From Candidatus Zixiibacteriota bacterium (GTDB taxonomy: Bacteria > Desulfobacterota > Binatia > UBA9968), in contig DATLYW010000012.1 of assembly GCA_035574315.1 (NCBI GenBank), forward strand, positions 145,741 to 209,740: a stretch of DNA of 64,000 bases, written 5' to 3'. This document shows positions 27,394-36,400 of this stretch, in pieces. The notes under the pieces are model-generated. The model saw only the letters and a list, made by a program, of their open reading frames with translations, was not told the DNA's origin and did no database searches. The position numbers and the translations under genes are program-made. The stretch's first letter is position 1. Every line of letters starts with the position of its first letter.

Positions 27394-29412
27394 TCACTTC
27401 CCGTAGAGAAACTCCGGCAGCCACAGCGTCATCCCCGGCCAGAGATACATGAACACCAGGCAGAGAATGACGATCAGCATGTAGGGCATCATTCCCGCGA
27501 AGATCTGCTGCAGTGTGACATGGGGCGGAGAAACCCCCTTGAGGTAGAACGCCGACATCGCCACCGGCGGCGACAGGAATGCGGCCTGCAGATTCACCGC
27601 CACCATCGTCCCGAACAGCACCGGGTCGATTTGAAAGTGACTCAAGAGCGGAATGAAGATAGGACAGAAGATGACGATGATCTCAGTCCACTCCAGCGGC
27701 CACCCGAGCAGAAAAATAATCAGCTGAGCGATGAACTGGAAGCCGAGCGGCGAGAGATTCATGCCGAGCACCCAGCGTTCGATCAAAGATTGCCCCCCGT
27801 GGAGCGCGAAGACCGCGGAAAAGAGCGCCGAGCCAACGAAAAGCCAGCAAACCATGGCCGTGGTCTTGGCGGTGAGAAAAACCGATTCTTTCAGGTTGCG
27901 CCTGAGTTCGGGCGAGTCCCTGAGGTGACGCAAGCCCGGCCCGAGCGACCCGGCAAAGGTCGCGCCGAGTGAGCTTGACACGAGCAGCTCGACCGGCTGG
28001 GCGTTTGTCCATCCGAGAAGCAAACCGGCAAAGGCTCCCGCCAGGCTCCACCACCCGACCTCCCGCGGGTAACGGGCCAGGATCGCCAGATAGAGCGCGC
28101 CCAGAGCGCCGATCGCCGCCGACTCGGTGGCCGTGGTGATCCCGAACAGGATCACGGCCAGCACCACGACGGTGAGCACGCCGAGGGGAATAACCGACAC
28201 GCAAAGCTCCTTGAGAATCTCGAACTGCTCGCCGTCCAGCTGCCGGTAATAAACCAGCAGAATCAGGCCCGAGAGCGCCGCGAGCCCCCAGAACCACGAA
28301 TAGAAATGGGCAGGAACTCTGTTTCCCGGCTGCGGCGAGACCGCTGCACCGGCCGACTCCATCTGCTCCGGGGGCTGGTCGGACGGCGGCGCCGCCTGCT
28401 CGATGGGCGCTTCGCCCAGCCCGAGTTCCTCGGGCTTGTCCGGCACCGGGGAAGCGGGCTCCGGCGCGGCCGGCTCGCCCGCCGCAACCGGTGACGACAC
28501 CGCGGCCGTTTCAGGCGCGTTGTAGATCACGACGTACCACCAGGCGGTGGCGAAGAGCGCCACGGTCAGGGCGAGCGGAACCAGAAGCACGATCACGTTC
28601 TTCAAGAGCAGGCCGTATCCGATCCGGCGCCCGTCGGCCGTGGTCGCACCGCGCAGAAATCCCGGCTTAAAAACCGCAGCCAAGAGGCCGCCCGGAACCC
28701 CGGCCCGTCCGGCCTCGAGCTGCCTGAGCCACGGCGGAACTGCGACCCGATACTGGTCGGGCGGAAGGCGAGGCGCGATCTTGGGGTTAAGCATGGCCCA
28801 GCCCAGGATATAAAGGAGATAGAGGAAAGTAAGAAAGAACCCGGGCAGCATCGCAGCGGCGTAAAGCTTGACGATCGATTGCCCGGCCACCGCGGCGTAT
28901 ACAATCAGCATCACCGACGGCGGGATGAGGATCCCCAACGTGCCACCCGCCGTGATCGCGCCGGCGGCGAGCCGGACGTCGTAACCCGCGTTCAGCATCG
29001 GGCGCATCGCGATGACTCCCATGAGCACCACGACCGCTCCCACGATTCCCGATGCGATGCCCCAGAAGGCGCAGACCAACAGGGTGGTGACCGCGAGGGA
29101 GGCGGGCACACGGCGGAAGGCGAGCTGAACGCTGTGAAACATGCGGTCGACGAGCGCGGCGCGCTCCATGATGTACCCCATGAACACGAACAGCGGCACG
29201 GAGAGGAGGGTGTCATTGGTCATCACGCCGTACGTACGTTGAACGATCAGGTCGAAAACGTGGTTCTCGTACCATGGCTGCCCCGGCGCCCAGAAAGCGA
29301 TGTAGCCGAAAATCATTCCGAGCCCCATGAGCGTGAAGGCCGTGGGAAAGCCCATCATGATCGCGACCACGATGAGCCCGAGCATGGTGAGGCCCAGCGC
29401 GGGGTCGCTCAT
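27394..29412 (-). CDS. dctM: Enlarged TRAP transporter large membrane subunit, system 2
   Basis: 672 residues, about 240 longer than standard DctM. The N-terminal half (1-240) carries LLSVPLFVFMGYIMERAALVD and GGTLGILIPPSVMLIVYA. A middle insertion (about 230-430) has extra membrane helices and a Pro/Ala/Glu-rich hydrophilic stretch, followed by the C-terminal half with TATESAAIGALGALYLA and QAAFLSPPVAMSAFYLKG. Known long DctM proteins pair with TakP-type binding proteins for 2-oxo or hydroxy acids. It overlaps dctQ by four bases (ATGA). Confidence 0.88.
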   Translation of the reverse strand: MSDPALGLTMLGLIVVAIMMGFPTAFTLMGLGMIFGYIAFWAPGQPWYENHVFDLIVQRTYGVMTNDTLLSVPLFVFMGYIMERAALVDRMFHSVQLAFRRVPASLAVTTLLVCAFWGIASGIVGAVVVLMGVIAMRPMLNAGYDVRLAAGAITAGGTLGILIPPSVMLIVYAAVAGQSIVKLYAAAMLPGFFLTFLYLLYILGWAMLNPKIAPRLPPDQYRVAVPPWLRQLEAGRAGVPGGLLAAVFKPGFLRGATTADGRRIGYGLLLKNVIVLLVPLALTVALFATAWWYVVIYNAPETAAVSSPVAAGEPAAPEPASPVPDKPEELGLGEAPIEQAAPPSDQPPEQMESAGAAVSPQPGNRVPAHFYSWFWGLAALSGLILLVYYRQLDGEQFEILKELCVSVIPLGVLTVVVLAVILFGITTATESAAIGALGALYLAILARYPREVGWWSLAGAFAGLLLGWTNAQPVELLVSSSLGATFAGSLGPGLRHLRDSPELRRNLKESVFLTAKTTAMVCWLFVGSALFSAVFALHGGQSLIERWVLGMNLSPLGFQFIAQLIIFLLGWPLEWTEIIVIFCPIFIPLLSHFQIDPVLFGTMVAVNLQAAFLSPPVAMSAFYLKGVSPPHVTLQQIFAGMMPYMLIVILCLVFMYLWPGMTLWLPEFLYGK

Positions 29413-30077
29413 GGGTTCTTGTGCTCCACGACGCTGCGGTGTCGGGCTGCCTCGTCGATGGCGTGGGCGCCCTGCATGGCCGTGCGGCGCGACTCCTCGT
29501 CGATGAATTCGCTGTGCGCCAGCTGCTCCTGGACGACGTCGATTTCCTCCACGTCCTCCAGCCGCGCCGGCCAGACCCCGGTGCGCAGGCACTCGATGCA
29601 GCGCAGCATTTCCGCCAGCCCCTGGAGCATCACCAGCGCCCCGGCAACTGGAATGACCGACTTGAAGTGATACACCGGCGGTCCCTCGGCGGTCACGGTC
29701 GAGTGTTCGCCGATACGCCACGAGTCGGCGGCGTAACCGTATCCTGCGTAGATCAGCCCCACGATGCCCGGAACGAAAAACACCAGGTAGAGAACCAGAT
29801 CGAGCGCAGCCTGAGCCCGCGGCCTGAGGTAGATGTAGACGAAATCGGCGCGCACGTGCCCGGCCAGCGCCAGCGTGTAGGCGCCGCACATCATGAACAG
29901 CGTGCCGTAGAGCATGTTGTTAAAGTCGAAGATCCATGCGGTGGGCGCGTTGAGGATATAGCGTTTGAAAACCTCGACCGAAACCACGAAGGTCAGGACC
30001 ACGATCAGCCAGGCAAAGGCCTTGCCTGACCAGTAACTGATTCGATCGACGGCGCGAACCAAGCCCAAAAACTTCAT
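29409..30077 (-). CDS. dctQ: TRAP transporter small membrane subunit, system 2
   Basis: 222 residues: four membrane segments and an unusually long hydrophilic C-terminal tail (about 170-222), rich in acidic residues and presumably cytoplasmic. The DctQ-type FKRYILNAPTAWIFDFNNMLYG is present. Lies 78 bases after dctP and overlaps dctM. Confidence 0.88.
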   Translation of the reverse strand: MKFLGLVRAVDRISYWSGKAFAWLIVVLTFVVSVEVFKRYILNAPTAWIFDFNNMLYGTLFMMCGAYTLALAGHVRADFVYIYLRPRAQAALDLVLYLVFFVPGIVGLIYAGYGYAADSWRIGEHSTVTAEGPPVYHFKSVIPVAGALVMLQGLAEMLRCIECLRTGVWPARLEDVEEIDVVQEQLAHSEFIDEESRRTAMQGAHAIDEAARHRSVVEHKNP

Positions 30078-30155
30078 CGGGGCACGGCGGCAGTATACCT
30101 TGGAGAGATGCGGCAGCGAAACGCGAACCGGCGCAGCAGCCCTGGGCGAAAAGCG

Positions 30156-31331
30156 TTAGCTCTTCTTGCCGGTCGGGCTGGCCGTTCGGGCCGGCCTTCG
30201 ACCGAAGTAGTGGTCGTAAGCCATGCGGCGGCTGACGTTCGTGTCGAGGTCCCACTTGACCGCCCGTGCGGCGAAACGCTTCTGCGACTCGGCAACCTCC
30301 TTGAACAGCGGATTCTCGGCGGATTTTTTGGCCTCGACCCGATCGAAGATTTCCAGCTGCCTTCGGAGAACCGAATCCGGCGTCTTGTAGAACCTCACTT
30401 TGTCCTTCGTCTGCATTTCCAGATAATCCTTGGAGTAGCGGTCGATCGCTTTCCACGACATGTCCGCAGAAGCCGCTTCGACCGCGGAGGCGATGATGGC
30501 CTTCATCCGGGCCGGCAAGGCATCGAATTTGGTCTTGTTGAACAGAACCTCGAATTGTTCCGCGTTCTGGTGATAGCTCTGCAGCATGCAGACCTTGGAA
30601 ACATCGGGGAAGCCAAGGACGCGATCGGAGGTGGCGTTGTTGAACTCCGCCGCTTCGATCAGGCCGCGATCCATCGCCGGGACGATTTCAGCCCCGGGCA
30701 GCGCGTTTACGGCCGCTCCCATTCCCTGAAACAGATCGATCGAGATTCCCACGGTACGGAACTTGAGGCCTTTGAAATCGTCCGGCTTGGTGATCGGCTT
30801 CTTGTACCAGCCGAGCGGCTGCGTCGGCATGGGCCCGTACAGGAACGAGACCACGTTGGCGCCAATGGCCCGGTAGACCTTCTCGAGCAGTTCCTTACCG
30901 CCGCCGTACTTGTGCCAGGCGAGCAGCATGTTGGCGTCCATGCCGTAGGCCGGGCTGGACCCCCACAACGCCAGCGCCGTGTTCTTGCCATAATGGTACA
31001 CGAGCACTCCGTGGCCGCCGTCCAGCGTGCCCTTCGAAACTGCATCCAGCAGCCCGAAGGCCGGCACCACCGCACCGGCGGGCAAAACCTCGATCTTCAA
31101 GTCGCCGCCGGTCATGTCGTTGACCTTTTTGGCGAAGTCCAGCGCGAACTCGTGGAAGATGTCCTTTTGCGGCCACGTGCTCTGCCAGCGCATCGTGATC
31201 GGCCCCTGGGATTTGGCGATCATCGGAAATCCAAACACTGCCGCGCCGCCGGCGGCAACCGCCGCCTTGAGGACGCTGCGCCGCGACAGCTTGCCGTCAC
31301 CGGTTGGTTTCTGCTGATTCGGACTGGCCAT
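30156..31331 (-). CDS. TRAP solute-binding protein with twin-arginine signal, TakP-like, system 2
   Basis: 391 residues. The N-terminus has a Tat signal, SRRSVLKAAVAAGGAAVFG, followed by the mature domain from about residue 43 (ITMRWQSTWPQ). The long size and segments such as GGHGVLVYHYGKNTALALWG and AAEFNNATSDRVLG resemble the TakP/lactate-binding branch of DctP proteins, which bind 2-oxo or 2-hydroxy acids. AGGAGG precedes ATG 31331. The divergent glcDFE operon supports a glycolate or lactate-like ligand; this is inference. Confidence 0.88.
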   Translation of the reverse strand: MASPNQQKPTGDGKLSRRSVLKAAVAAGGAAVFGFPMIAKSQGPITMRWQSTWPQKDIFHEFALDFAKKVNDMTGGDLKIEVLPAGAVVPAFGLLDAVSKGTLDGGHGVLVYHYGKNTALALWGSSPAYGMDANMLLAWHKYGGGKELLEKVYRAIGANVVSFLYGPMPTQPLGWYKKPITKPDDFKGLKFRTVGISIDLFQGMGAAVNALPGAEIVPAMDRGLIEAAEFNNATSDRVLGFPDVSKVCMLQSYHQNAEQFEVLFNKTKFDALPARMKAIIASAVEAASADMSWKAIDRYSKDYLEMQTKDKVRFYKTPDSVLRRQLEIFDRVEAKKSAENPLFKEVAESQKRFAARAVKWDLDTNVSRRMAYDHYFGRRPARTASPTGKKS

Positions 31332-31365
31332 GGTTCGCCTCCTGTTTTGGATTGAAAAGAGGAAA

Positions 31366-31404
31366 CGCCACCGCTTATCGCCACCGCTTATCGCCACCGC
31401 TTAT
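31366..31404. repeat. Three perfect 13-bp tandem repeats over the TRAP-2 promoter
   Basis: CGCCACCGCTTAT three times with no gap (ATAAGCGGTGGCG on the transcribed strand). The set overlaps the -10 box and the predicted start of the minus-strand promoter, a typical place for a repressor operator; copy-number change could also tune expression. Confidence 0.92.
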
Positions 31405-31428
31405 ATAGAGTTTGGGAAGTGGCGTCAA
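31400..31428 (-). promoter_or_regulatory. Promoter of TRAP system 2
   Basis: Minus strand TTGACG (31423-31428), exact 17-bp spacer, TATAAG (31400-31405). Start about 31393, inside the tandem repeats. Confidence 0.75.
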
Positions 31429-31439
31429 TCTCAATTGAC
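31424..31439. promoter_or_regulatory. Inverted repeat between the divergent TRAP-2 and glcD promoters
   Basis: GTCAAT-CTCA-ATTGAC. It contains both -35 boxes, so one dimeric regulator here could control both operons. It may also be a chance product of two facing -35 hexamers. Confidence 0.5.
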
Positions 31440-31462
31440 AGCCCCTCGGCGGGTCGGATAGG
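31435..31462 (+). promoter_or_regulatory. glcD operon promoter
   Basis: Perfect TTGACA (31435-31440), 16-bp spacer, GATAGG (31457-31462). Similar to the promoter at 20333-20361 along its whole length. Confidence 0.55.
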
Positions 31463-31581
31463 TTGTTGGTCGTGCTTCCGCGGAATCCCGTGCCGCAAAG
31501 CTGGAAACGGCGGCCTGGGCGCGAGCCTTGCGTCCGAAGCGCCTCCAGACCGCTGCGCCGATCTCCGGGGGCCGGCGGATC

Positions 31582-33021
31582 ATGACCGCACCCGCCTCGC
31601 TCGTTTCCGGGCTCGCCGGAATCGTCGGACCGGAGCACGTTCTGGTGGACCCGGCCGACGTGCTGGTTTACGAACAGGACGGCTCCATCTTTCAGGTCCA
31701 GCCCGAGGTCGTCGTGCTGCCGGGAAACGTCGAGGAAGTCTCGGCGATCGTCCGCCTGGCGCGCAAGCAAGATGTGCCGATCGTTCCGCGCGGCTCGGGA
31801 ACCGGCCTTGCCGGAGGCGCCGTCGCGGCCGAGGGCGGCATCGTGCTCTCGCTCGCGCGCCTGGACAGGATCCTCAGGATCGACCTCGCCGACCGCCTGG
31901 CCATCGTCGAACCGGGAGTCATCAACGCCGATGTCACGCGCGCCGTGGCCCGGGACGGCTTCTTCTTCGCTCCCGACCCGAGCAGCCAGGCCGCCTGCTC
32001 GATCGGCGGCAACATCGCCAACAACTCCGGCGGACCGCACACCCTGGCCTACGGAGTCACCACGAACCATGTCCTGGGCCTCGAGGTCGTCCTGGAGGAC
32101 GGACGGGTCACCTGGCTCGGAGGCGAAACTCCCGATGTGCCGGGCTATGATCTCCGCGGCGTATTCGTGGGCTCCGAAGGGACGATGGGGATCGTTACCA
32201 AGGCGGCCGTGAGGTTGATGAAGAGCCGGGAGGCCGTGCGCACGCTGCTGGCGATTTTCGATCGCATGGAAGCCGCGACCCGTGCGGTGGTGGAGATCAC
32301 GGCGGCCGGGATCATTCCCGCGGCGCTCGAAATGATGGACCGGACCACGATCGAGGCGGTCGAGGCCGGGTCGCCATCCGGCTTGCCGCGCGACGCCGAG
32401 GCGGTCCTGGTCGTCGAAGTCGAAGGGGTGCGGGAGCACGCGGAGCACACGTTGGACCTCGCTCGGGCCGTGTGCGAGCGAAGCGGCGCGCGTGAAACCA
32501 GGGTCGCCGACGACGAGGCTGAAAGGGCGCGGATCTGGAAAGCCAGAAAGGGAGCGTTCGGCGCCATGGGAACGCTCGCCCCCAACTACTACGTCCAGGA
32601 CGGCGTGGTGCCGCGCAGCCGGCTGCCGGAGATGATGCGGCGCGTCGCGGAGATCAGCAGCCGCCACGGATTGCGCATCGCGAACGTCTTCCACGCGGGC
32701 GACGGGAACCTCCATCCCAACGTTCTCTTCGACATCCGCGTCCCGGGACAACTGGAGCGCGTGATCGAGGCCGGAGCCGCGATCCTCCGCGCCTGCGTCG
32801 AGCTGGGCGGCAGCATCACCGGCGAGCACGGCATCGGCCTCGAAAAAAAAGCCTACATCGGGCTGCTGTTCGACGAGCGCGATCTGGAGGCGATGGCGCG
32901 CGTGCGGCGGGCCTTCGACCCGAGCTTCCGTTTCAACCCCGCGAAGCTGTTTCCGACCCCGGCGACCTGCGGCGAGGTGCGCCGGCAGCCCGCGACGATT
33001 CCGGCCGGCTTGTGGATTTGA
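31582..33021 (+). CDS. glcD: Glycolate oxidase FAD-binding subunit GlcD
   Basis: 479 residues. FAD-binding PCMH domain with PRGSGTGLAGGAV and GGNIANNSGGPHTLAYG, then the FAD-oxidase C domain ending in HAGDGNLHPN and GEHGIGLEKK. It oxidises glycolate (or D-lactate) to the 2-oxo acid and passes electrons to GlcE/GlcF. ATG 31582 is preferred to a start 54 bases earlier because the family begins near there. A roughly 110-base untranslated leader follows from the predicted promoter. Confidence 0.93.
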   Translation: MTAPASLVSGLAGIVGPEHVLVDPADVLVYEQDGSIFQVQPEVVVLPGNVEEVSAIVRLARKQDVPIVPRGSGTGLAGGAVAAEGGIVLSLARLDRILRIDLADRLAIVEPGVINADVTRAVARDGFFFAPDPSSQAACSIGGNIANNSGGPHTLAYGVTTNHVLGLEVVLEDGRVTWLGGETPDVPGYDLRGVFVGSEGTMGIVTKAAVRLMKSREAVRTLLAIFDRMEAATRAVVEITAAGIIPAALEMMDRTTIEAVEAGSPSGLPRDAEAVLVVEVEGVREHAEHTLDLARAVCERSGARETRVADDEAERARIWKARKGAFGAMGTLAPNYYVQDGVVPRSRLPEMMRRVAEISSRHGLRIANVFHAGDGNLHPNVLFDIRVPGQLERVIEAGAAILRACVELGGSITGEHGIGLEKKAYIGLLFDERDLEAMARVRRAFDPSFRFNPAKLFPTPATCGEVRRQPATIPAGLWI

Positions 33022-33098
33022 AACCACCGGCCCGCGCGGGTTCGTTTCGTCGCCGCGCGGCGCGGCTGTATTCGAGGATCTCGAGCTGAGGTGCACCC

Positions 33099-34394
33099 AT
33101 GGATCACCCGCCACAGCGCGCCGGCGTATCGGCCGCCGCCGACTTCGCCGTTCCCGAGATCGACCGGTGCGTGCATTGCGGGCTTTGCCTGAACCAGTGC
33201 CCGACTTACCGGGCGTTGCGCGTCGAAGCGGATTCCCCTCGCGGCCGGATTCACCTCGTGCGGGCGGCAGCCGAGGGCCGGATCGAGCCCGGCGAGCGTT
33301 TCCGCCGCCATCTCGATCTCTGCCTGCTCTGCCGCGCCTGCGAAACCGCCTGCCCTTCGGGCGTGCCGTACGGACGGATCGCCGAGCACGCCCGTTCGCT
33401 GCTCGGCGTGCCGGGCGGCTGGCGGGGAAAAATCATGCACCTTGCGTTCACGCAGCTGCTTCCCTATCCGAAACGCGTGCGGGCCATGGCGCATATCCTT
33501 CGGGCTTACCAGCGAAGCGGCGTGCAGGCGCTTGCGCGGCGTGCTCTGCGCGGACGGTTGAAGGAGCTGGACGCGTTGATGCCGCGGCTGCCGGGCCGCT
33601 TCTTCAAGGCACCCTCGCGGCTGCCGGCGGCAGGAGCGCGCCGGGCGAGAGTGGCGATGCTCGACGGCTGCGTGATGCCGCTGCTGTTCAGCGAGGTCCA
33701 CGAGGCGACGGTCCGGGTTCTGCAGCGGAACGGCTGCGAGCTGGTTTTCCCCGCCGCTCAGACGTGCTGCGGCGCGCTCAACTTGCACAACGGCGAGACG
33801 CAAGCGGCCAAAAGAATGGCGCGCCGGAACATCGACGCCTTCCTCCAGGCCGGAGTTGACGCCGTCGTCGTCAATGCGGCGGGTTGCGGCGCCGCCATGA
33901 AAGAGTACGGATACCTCTTGCGCGACGATCCCGCGTGGGCCGAAAAAGCCGCCCGGTTCAGCGGGCTGGTCAAAGACGCGGCTGAGCTTCTGGCGGCCCT
34001 GGGGCTGCGCGGCCCTCTCGGCCGGCTCGATGTGACCGTCACCTATCAGGACCCCTGCCACCTCGCACACGCCCAGCGCATCAGGGCCGAGCCTCGCCGG
34101 CTCCTTGAAGCGATCCCCGGCCTGCAACTGATCGAGATGGAGGGTGCCGATCGCTGCTGCGGCAGCGCCGGAATCTACAATCTCATTCACTCGGAGATGT
34201 CGCGCCGGCTGGCGAGCGAAAAATGCCGAGCCGTGGCGGCCACCGGGGCGGCCGCGGTGGTCGCCCCAAACCCCGGCTGCATGCTGCAGCTCGGCTACGC
34301 CACCGCCAAGTGGGGGCCGGCCGTGGCAGTCTACCATCTCATGGACCTTCTCGACCGCGCCTACGCCGCAGCGGAGGATGCCCGCCGACTATGA
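33099..34394 (+). CDS. glcF: Glycolate oxidase iron-sulfur subunit GlcF
   Basis: 431 residues. Two [4Fe-4S] motifs, CVHCGLCLNQCP and CLLCRACETACP, in the first 90 residues, then two CCG-type domains with CCGALNLHNGE and CCGSAG. It transfers electrons from the flavin subunit to the respiratory chain. Overlaps glcE by four bases. The order D-F-E differs from the usual D-E-F. Confidence 0.93.
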   Translation: MDHPPQRAGVSAAADFAVPEIDRCVHCGLCLNQCPTYRALRVEADSPRGRIHLVRAAAEGRIEPGERFRRHLDLCLLCRACETACPSGVPYGRIAEHARSLLGVPGGWRGKIMHLAFTQLLPYPKRVRAMAHILRAYQRSGVQALARRALRGRLKELDALMPRLPGRFFKAPSRLPAAGARRARVAMLDGCVMPLLFSEVHEATVRVLQRNGCELVFPAAQTCCGALNLHNGETQAAKRMARRNIDAFLQAGVDAVVVNAAGCGAAMKEYGYLLRDDPAWAEKAARFSGLVKDAAELLAALGLRGPLGRLDVTVTYQDPCHLAHAQRIRAEPRRLLEAIPGLQLIEMEGADRCCGSAGIYNLIHSEMSRRLASEKCRAVAATGAAAVVAPNPGCMLQLGYATAKWGPAVAVYHLMDLLDRAYAAAEDARRL

Positions 34395-35680
34395 GCGCCG
34401 CCGACCGGCTCGCGCAACGCCTCGAATCGGAGCTCGGCCGCGACGCGGTGAAGCTCGACGCGCAAGCCGCAGAGCGCTACGCGGTCGCGGGCAAGGCGCC
34501 CCGCGTGGTTTGCTTTCCCTCGTCCGCGGAGCAGGTAGCCTCGATACTGCGCCTCAGCTCGGAAGCCGAGGCCGCCGTCGTACCGTGGGGCGGGGGGACG
34601 GCCATGCGGGTCGGCAACCCGCCGAGGCGCTGCGACCTCGTCCTTTGCCTCGGCTGCCTCGACCGCGTCGTCGAGCACGATCCCGCCAACCTGACCGTCA
34701 TCGTTGAGTGCGGGATTACGCTTCGAAGGCTGCAGGAATCCCTGGCGCCGCACCGCCAGTTCTTCGCCGTCGACCCGCCACGCCCCGGCGACACGACGAT
34801 CGGCGGGATCGTTGCAGCCAACCTGAACGGGCCGAGGCGGGCGTCACACGGGGCGGTGCGTGATCTCGTGATCGGCCTCAAGGCCGCGCTGCCGAGCGGG
34901 GAGCGAATCAAGGCGGGAGGAAAGGTCGTCAAGAACGTCGCCGGTTACGACATGTGCAAGCTCTTTACGGGCTCCTTCGGCACGCTCGGAGTCTTGACGG
35001 AGGCGACGCTGCGGCTGGCGCCCGCCCCCGAATCGGCCGCCACGTTCCTCGCTTCCGGCTCCTTCGACCGCGTGGTCGCCCTCGCCGCGGAGCTCTCCGG
35101 TTCCTTCCTGCTTCCTGCGGCGGTCGCGCTTCTCAGCCCCCGGGCGCTGCCAGTATCACCGGAGGTGCCCACCGTGGCGGTCTGGTGCGAGGGCTTTGCC
35201 GCGGCGGTAGCTCGACATTTGCGGGATCTCGGATCGATGGCGAAGCGCAGCGCGCTCTCCAGCGAGGTTCTCGAAGACGAGGGCCACCGGCGTTTTTGGA
35301 CGGCGGTCGGGGACTTTCCGCTGGGCAACGACGGGGCGGTTTACAGATTGACCGTGCCCCTGAGCGCCGTCGGCACGGTGGTGAAGACTCTTACCGCGCC
35401 GACCGGCCCGGCGGCCCCCAGGGTCGTGGCGCACGCCGACAGCGGCACGATCTGGGTCGCTCCGGATGAGAAGGAGCCTGCCGCTTCCTTCGACAGCCTC
35501 GCGGGCCTGGCGCTCTCTCATCGCGGCCATGCCATGCTCTTTTCCCGACCTCCGGGCCTGCCCGCCGGCCTCGATTCCTGGAGAGCGCCGCCGGACAATC
35601 TGGCCCTGATGCGCGAGATCAAGCGGCAGTTCGACCCTGCGGGTCTGCTGAACCCGGGACGTTTCGTGGCAGGAATCTGA
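34391..35680 (+). CDS. glcE: Glycolate oxidase FAD-binding subunit GlcE
   Basis: 429 residues; ATG 34391 overlaps the glcF stop. PCMH-type FAD domain with WGGGTAMRVGNPP and GDTTIGGIVAANLNGPRRASHG, and the motif KNVAGYDMCKLFTGSFGTLG typical of GlcE. The C-terminal half is more diverged. Needed with GlcD and GlcF for glycolate-linked electron transfer. Confidence 0.92.
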   Translation: MSAADRLAQRLESELGRDAVKLDAQAAERYAVAGKAPRVVCFPSSAEQVASILRLSSEAEAAVVPWGGGTAMRVGNPPRRCDLVLCLGCLDRVVEHDPANLTVIVECGITLRRLQESLAPHRQFFAVDPPRPGDTTIGGIVAANLNGPRRASHGAVRDLVIGLKAALPSGERIKAGGKVVKNVAGYDMCKLFTGSFGTLGVLTEATLRLAPAPESAATFLASGSFDRVVALAAELSGSFLLPAAVALLSPRALPVSPEVPTVAVWCEGFAAAVARHLRDLGSMAKRSALSSEVLEDEGHRRFWTAVGDFPLGNDGAVYRLTVPLSAVGTVVKTLTAPTGPAAPRVVAHADSGTIWVAPDEKEPAASFDSLAGLALSHRGHAMLFSRPPGLPAGLDSWRAPPDNLALMREIKRQFDPAGLLNPGRFVAGI

Positions 35681-35722
35681 CGGGGCGCGCCGCTCGGACC
35701 GCCGACGGGCGTGAGACGATTC

Positions 35723-36226
35723 CTAGGGAAACCGAAAAACCCATTGCGGCAGGGCATTGTCCAGTCCGTAAGCCGCCGAGCCCCGCAACGCAAAATAGAG
35801 CGCCGCCGCCAGCAAGACGAGGTTGTCCCGAATCCCCACCTCGTGCGCATGGTAGGATTGACGGTGGAAAACCCGGAAGGTGTCCCGCGCTTTTTCATCG
35901 GTGAGAGTATTGGCGACGGCAGGCGCCATTGCCGGTAAAACTTTGAGCCAGTAGTAGTGCACGTTGAACGTCGGCAGGAGAAAAACAACGAGCATGGCCG
36001 CCGAGATCCGGGTTTGGAACCCCGCGGCTACCCCGAGCCCCCCGGCCAGCATGAGGAACGTCGCCGCAGCGCCGAAAAACGTCGCCCCTCGCGGGAACAC
36101 CAGGCTTGCCGTGCGCACGGGGTTGGGCCAGCGACGAACGTTGCTCAGCCCGCTGACGAGAAACCGCCAGCCCAAGACCAGCCGCAACGCCGCCTCGGCG
36201 ATCAAAATCGCGCTCGCCCCGTCCAA
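35723..36226 (-). CDS. DoxX-family membrane protein
   Basis: 167 residues with four membrane segments. The N-terminal ALRLVLGWRFLVSGLSNVRRW and the central GATFFGAAATFLMLAGG fit DoxX/quinone-oxidase-related proteins. Start is TTG 36226, supported by GGAGGA just upstream and by a strong promoter. Convergent with glcE. Function unknown; DoxX members are linked to sulfur oxidation or redox stress. Confidence 0.75.
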   Translation of the reverse strand: MDGASAILIAEAALRLVLGWRFLVSGLSNVRRWPNPVRTASLVFPRGATFFGAAATFLMLAGGLGVAAGFQTRISAAMLVVFLLPTFNVHYYWLKVLPAMAPAVANTLTDEKARDTFRVFHRQSYHAHEVGIRDNLVLLAAALYFALRGSAAYGLDNALPQWVFRFP

Positions 36227-36253
36227 AGCCGTCCTCCACGCCTCGGGGGGAGG

Positions 36254-36282
36254 ACTATACGCATGTCGAAACCCTTCGTCAA
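36254..36282 (-). promoter_or_regulatory. doxX-type gene promoter
   Basis: Minus strand TTGACG (36277-36282), exact 17-bp spacer, TATAGT (36254-36259). Start about 20 bases before the TTG codon. Confidence 0.7.
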
Positions 36283-36342
36283 ATCTCGGGCCCCTTCGGC
36301 TCGCGTGCCGGACAAAAATGATCGGCGCCGGCGTTTTTTTGT

Positions 36343-36371
36343 TTGTCTCGGGAAATAAAATTTCCTACAAT
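36343..36371 (+). promoter_or_regulatory. Promoter of the mltD-like gene with internal palindrome
   Basis: TTGTCT (36343-36348), 17-bp spacer, TACAAT (36366-36371). The spacer contains GGAAAT-AAA-ATTTCC (36351-36365), a perfect inverted repeat that could be an operator. Confidence 0.5.
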
Positions 36372-36400
36372 ACCGCCCCGACTGGACCAGGGTTAACGGC

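Noticed and set aside
30108..31355. 415-codon plus-strand frame over the TakP-like gene
   Set aside because: Antisense to a Tat-signal TRAP binding protein; no motifs or ribosome site.
31366..31404. CRISPR-like array
   Set aside because: The three 13-bp copies are contiguous without spacers and lie on a promoter; this is a simple tandem repeat.
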